Of a stretch of 7,729 nucleotides of DNA, positions 5,001 to 7,729 are shown piece after piece; the stretch's first letter is position 1; every line of letters begins with the position of its first letter. Below the pieces are notes generated by a model. It saw only the letters and a list, made by a program, of their open reading frames with translations. It searched no databases and was not told the origin of the DNA. The stretch lies in contig CAJFPI010000058.1 in the NCBI GenBank assembly GCA_904398675.1, positions 1 through 7,729 of the forward strand, in the 5' to 3' direction. The stretch is from an uncultured Oscillospiraceae bacterium (GTDB taxonomy: Bacteria > Bacillota > Clostridia > Oscillospirales > Oscillospiraceae). A program made the translations under genes and the position numbers.

Positions 5001-6881
5001 CTATTCCGTCCGATAGGCGAAATTCTGCCGCCGGTAGTACTGCAGGCAGCTATATTCCTGCACCAGCGCCGCCCCCTCCGGGGAGAGGGTGTCCGTCACC
5101 TGCCCGTTTTCCACATAGAGGCCGGTGGCGGTGTTGATCACAGGCACCTGCTCCATCACCGGCTCCAGGGCCTGGAGGTAGGCGGGACCCTCCCAGCCGC
5201 ACTGCTGAAAAACCACGTTCATCAGGAAATTGGGGCTGATGGTGGGTCCCTCTCCCTGAAAGTCGCTGCCCAGGACCTCCTTTGCCGCGTCGTTGGCCCA
5301 GATGATGTACCGGGTGGCGTAGTAGTTGTAGAACCCCTCCTCTGTGGAGAGATCCAGGTTCAGGCCCATGGCCTCGTAGACGGTGTTGCCGTCCCCCATC
5401 CAGGGGTTGTGGTCCCCGAAGAGGATCAGCACCACCGGCTCCTCGTCCTCCCGGAGGTAGTCCGTCAGCTCCTTGAGGTGCTGGTTGGTGTTGTAGATGG
5501 AGCCAAAGTAGTTCTCCAGGATGGTCTGCTCCTCCTGGGTAAACCGGCCGTCGTTTATCACATAGTCCCCCAGCTCCCCCCATTCGCATGTCTCGCTGCT
5601 GTAGGGGCCGTGGCCCTGGTAGGAGACGGAGAAGTTGAAGTAGGGCGCGTCCTGGGCAGCGCCGGCCTGATAGGTTTTCAGCAGCTCCGGGAAGAAGATG
5701 TCGTCCAGGGCCACGCCGCCCCCGGTCAGATCGGTGAAGTAGTTCTCCACAAAGTAGTAGTTGGAAAAGCCCAGGTAGGCGTTGACGTTCTGGCGGTTGT
5801 AAAACCAGTCGTAGCAGGGGTGCATGCCCTCCACGGTGTAGCCCTGGGACTGGAAGTACCAGGGGTAGGCGTTGGTGGCGGTGCGGAAGTTGATGAGGTT
5901 GGAATATCCGGTGAGAAAGCACCGCTCGGTGTCGATGGTGCCGCCGGCGAAGATGTTGGTGAGAAGGCTGCCGGAGTAGCCCTCCGCCTCCAGGTCATGC
6001 CACACCTCATAGACGTCAGCTGCCAGGTCCACGGTGCCGAAACGGGTGAAGTCGTTGTAGGCCTCCAGCATGATGCCCAGAATATTCACCTTCTTCTCCT
6101 CCGGGATGTCCGCATCCTCATACTGGGACAGAAGGGCGGCAGACGCCTCCGCATCATATCCGGCAGGCGGCGTTTCCACCGCCTCGTTGATGCTGTAGAG
6201 GAAGGGGTAGACAAAGCCGTGGGCGATGTACTGCTGGGTGGCGGACCAGCGGTTGGAGAGACGGTCGTAGTAGGCGGCGGCGCCGTCGTAGATGCCGGGG
6301 CTGAGAAGGGCGGGGACCAGAGCGGCAATGGCGGCGGCCCCGGCTGCAGCGCCGGCGATCCGCCCGCCGCGGCGGGGCCGGCCCCGCACCAGAAAGCGCA
6401 GCACCACAAACCCCAGTACCACGCACACCAGCATCAAAATCAGTTTCCAGTCCAGAAACAGGTGGTACTGTCCCGCCATGTTCCCCGCCTCCCGCAGATA
6501 GAGCATGTCGGCAAACATCAGCGGGTCGTCCCGGAACATGAGCTTGTAGTAGTTGCCGCAGGAGAATCCCAGCACCACCACAGCCGACGCCAGAAAGGCC
6601 CAGTGGGCCCGGCCCAGCAGCCCATAAAACAGCAGCGTCAGCGCCATCACCGGCAGCACGTTCAGCGCCAGGATCAGCGGACACTCAAAATATCCCCTGG
6701 CGATGCCCGGGGCGTAGTGGCCCAGCGCCAGCAGCAGGGAGACCAGGCCGATGCCCAGCCCTGCGGCCAGCACCATGCCGTAGTTCCAGACCCAGTAGAG
6801 GATCCGCCGGCGGCCGGTCCACTGCGCCGGCGGCGTCTCCTGGAAAAGAGGAAGGGAGAGAAAGGATTGGATACGTTTCAT
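5001..6881 (-). CDS. LTA synthase family membrane phosphoglycerol transferase (sulfatase fold)
   Basis: 626 residues with the LtaS plan: five predicted N-terminal membrane helices (about 29-53, 67-90, 92-112, 147-165, 175-196), a linker, then an extracytoplasmic alkaline-phosphatase/sulfatase-type domain from about 266 to 560. Compared with S. aureus LtaS, the metal and catalytic residues are present: E273 (IMLEAY), nucleophile T315 (GGTIDTE), H424 (YQGHGPY) and D490-H491 (FGDHNPW). W359 and R363 (DWFYNRQN) fit the glycerol-phosphate pocket. Such enzymes move glycerol phosphate, or a related group, from phosphatidylglycerol to a surface glycan. The true substrate cannot be read from sequence. 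The start is ATG 6881-6879, with GGAGG seven bases upstream. A longer in-frame start would lie upstream of the predicted promoter and in the preceding terminator, so it is rejected. The tail of about 65 residues after the catalytic domain has no motif I recognise. It is transcribed alone from its own promoter, converging on pth. Confidence 0.9.
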   Translation of the reverse strand: MKRIQSFLSLPLFQETPPAQWTGRRRILYWVWNYGMVLAAGLGIGLVSLLLALGHYAPGIARGYFECPLILALNVLPVMALTLLFYGLLGRAHWAFLASAVVVLGFSCGNYYKLMFRDDPLMFADMLYLREAGNMAGQYHLFLDWKLILMLVCVVLGFVVLRFLVRGRPRRGGRIAGAAAGAAAIAALVPALLSPGIYDGAAAYYDRLSNRWSATQQYIAHGFVYPFLYSINEAVETPPAGYDAEASAALLSQYEDADIPEEKKVNILGIMLEAYNDFTRFGTVDLAADVYEVWHDLEAEGYSGSLLTNIFAGGTIDTERCFLTGYSNLINFRTATNAYPWYFQSQGYTVEGMHPCYDWFYNRQNVNAYLGFSNYYFVENYFTDLTGGGVALDDIFFPELLKTYQAGAAQDAPYFNFSVSYQGHGPYSSETCEWGELGDYVINDGRFTQEEQTILENYFGSIYNTNQHLKELTDYLREDEEPVVLILFGDHNPWMGDGNTVYEAMGLNLDLSTEEGFYNYYATRYIIWANDAAKEVLGSDFQGEGPTISPNFLMNVVFQQCGWEGPAYLQALEPVMEQVPVINTATGLYVENGQVTDTLSPEGAALVQEYSCLQYYRRQNFAYRTE

Positions 6882-6917
6882 TGCGGGGCCTCCGTGGTCA
6901 AAAATCATGTATCTGAT

Positions 6918-6946
6918 ATCATAGCACAAGTTTCCCGAAAATGCAA
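6918..6946 (-). promoter_or_regulatory. extended -10 promoter for the LTA-synthase-family gene
   Basis: On the minus strand the boxes are -35 TTGCAT (6946-6941), a 17-base spacer ending in TGC, and -10 TATGAT (6923-6918), so a TGn extended -10 is present. The expected start is near 6911, leaving a leader of about 30 bases. The -35 shares bases with the T run of the preceding terminator on the same strand. Confidence 0.75.
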
Positions 6947-6976
6947 AAGCCGGTCCCAAGCAGGAACCGGCTTTTT
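6945..6976. terminator. bidirectional terminator after glycyl-tRNA synthetase gene
   Basis: A ten-pair stem, AAAAGCCGGT (6945-6954) with ACCGGCTTTT (6966-6975), encloses an 11-base loop that can pair two more bases. Reading leftward, the hairpin begins about 24 bases after the glycyl-tRNA synthetase stop and ends in a T run, so it should end that transcript. Reading rightward it also ends in five Ts, but no plus-strand gene precedes it here. Confidence 0.85.
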
Positions 6977-6999
6977 CAGATACTGGAGGTGATGCGGAA

Positions 7000-7729
7000 T
7001 CAGTAGGCCAGCTTGTCCTCCAGCCAGGCCCTCAGCTCGGAAATAGGAACTCTGACCTGCTCCATGGTGTCCCGGCTGCGGATGGTGACGGCGTTGTCCG
7101 CCGCCTCCCCCTTCTCCGCGTCCCCCACGGTCTGGAAGTCCACGGTGATGCAGTAGGGCGTGCCGATCTCATCCTGGCGGCGGTAGCGCTTGCCGATGGA
7201 GCCGGCGTCGTCGTAGTCCACCATGAAATACTTGCTCAGCTCGGTCTGGATCTCCCGGGCCTTGTCCCCCAGCTTTTTGCTCAGGGGCAGCACCGCGCAC
7301 TTATAGGGGGCCAAGGCGGGATGGAGGCGCAGAACGGTGCGGACATCGTTCTTCTCCGCATCCACCACCTCCTCGTCGTAGGCGTCCACGAGGAAGGCCA
7401 GCACCACCCGGTCCGCGCCCAGGGAGGGCTCGATGACATAGGGGATATAGCGGCGGTTCTCCTCCTGGTCAAAGTAGGTCATGTCCTTGCCGGAGGTGTT
7501 CTGGTGGGCGGTGAGATCGAAGTCCGTGCGGCTGGCCACGCCCCACAGCTCGCCCCAGCCGAAGGGGAAGACAAACTCAAAGTCGGTGGTGGCGTTGGAG
7601 TAGTGGCTGAGCTCCTCGGGCTCATGGTCCCGCAGGCGCAGGTTCTCCTCCTTCATACCCAGGGAGAGCAGCCACTGCTTGCAGAAGTCCTTCCAGTAGG
7701 CGAACCACTCCAGCTCGGTGCCGGGCTGG
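7000..7729 (-). CDS. glyQS: glycine--tRNA ligase, single-chain alpha2 type, 5' end cut by window edge
   Basis: Charges tRNA-Gly with glycine, a class II synthetase. Only the C-terminal 242 codons are in the window, roughly half of the usual 460 or so. The frame is open without a start to the right edge, beginning QPGTELEWFAYWKDFC; the internal ATG at 7656 is not the start. Visible family segments, numbered from the first complete codon: LSLGMKEENLRLRDHE about 21-36, ELSHYSNATTDFEF about 39-52, FPFGWGELWGVASRTDFDL about 54-72, class II motif 3 region EPSLGADRV at 100-108, then the anticodon-binding domain from about 130 with AVLPLSKK at 145-152 and IGKRYRRQDEIGTP about 178-191. A small acidic insert, GDAEKGEAA (about 202-210), precedes NAVTIRSRD, where family members I recall are shorter. 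This is the eukaryote/Thermus-like dimeric form, not the two-gene GlyQ/GlyS tetramer. A strong terminator follows the stop. Confidence 0.96.
   Translation of the reverse strand, partial: QPGTELEWFAYWKDFCKQWLLSLGMKEENLRLRDHEPEELSHYSNATTDFEFVFPFGWGELWGVASRTDFDLTAHQNTSGKDMTYFDQEENRRYIPYVIEPSLGADRVVLAFLVDAYDEEVVDAEKNDVRTVLRLHPALAPYKCAVLPLSKKLGDKAREIQTELSKYFMVDYDDAGSIGKRYRRQDEIGTPYCITVDFQTVGDAEKGEAADNAVTIRSRDTMEQVRVPISELRAWLEDKLAY

Noticed and set aside
6882..6959. A 26-residue upstream extension of the LTA-synthase-family protein
   Set aside because: It would require transcription from inside the preceding terminator and lies over the predicted promoter. The start at 6881 has a good ribosome site.
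4932..6992. A 686-codon plus-strand open frame opposite the LTA-synthase-family gene
   Set aside because: Its low-complexity Val/His/Gly/Gln-rich product is the antisense of a protein with intact catalytic residues. It also runs through the convergent spacer and a terminator.

Overview
The window looks like ordinary chromosomal DNA from a high-GC member of the Clostridia. The best guess is an Oscillospiraceae-type gut anaerobe of the Flavonifractor/Pseudoflavonifractor/Lawsonibacter kind. The grounds are strong AGGAGG-type ribosome sites, GC-rich coding sequence, a glmU-prs-pth gene order known from Firmicutes, a single-chain (alpha2) glycyl-tRNA synthetase and an LtaS-type membrane enzyme. 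The genus is inference; no 16S or other marker is present. All seven genes can be assigned to known families, and two run off the window edges.

Left block, minus strand (1-1823): trmL, a tRNA wobble-nucleotide 2'-O-methyltransferase with its own sigma-A-type promoter, is followed 90 bases later by pgk (phosphoglycerate kinase), whose last few codons lie beyond position 1. An AT-rich divergent spacer (1753-2057) holds the trmL promoter, an orphan bidirectional terminator-like hairpin and the promoter of the rightward operon.

Middle block, plus strand (1989-4772): a glmU-like gene, prs (PRPP synthase) and pth (peptidyl-tRNA hydrolase), the order of the Bacillus glmU-prs-(ctc)-pth cluster. A terminator-like hairpin lies between prs and pth. 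The glmU product is the most notable gene here. Its left-handed beta-helix acetyltransferase domain is intact, but the uridylyltransferase domain has shrunk to about 108 residues and lost the nucleotide-binding signature.

Convergent spacer (4773-5000): a 32-base perfect palindrome lies two bases from a 160-base element that is bounded by 11-base inverted repeats and filled with small three-base-loop hairpins. It looks like a dispersed structured repeat or MITE-like element, or a structured RNA. It is the least explained DNA in the window.

Right block, minus strand (5001-7729): a five-helix LTA-synthase/phosphoglycerol-transferase-family protein with its own extended -10 promoter. Upstream of it is the 3' part of the glycyl-tRNA synthetase gene, which ends in a bidirectional terminator that overlaps the next promoter.

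I saw no CRISPR array, tRNA, rRNA, insertion-sequence transposase, phage gene or defence system. No wholly new multi-gene system is visible. The points that deserve follow-up are the decayed GlmU domain and the structured intergenic element.
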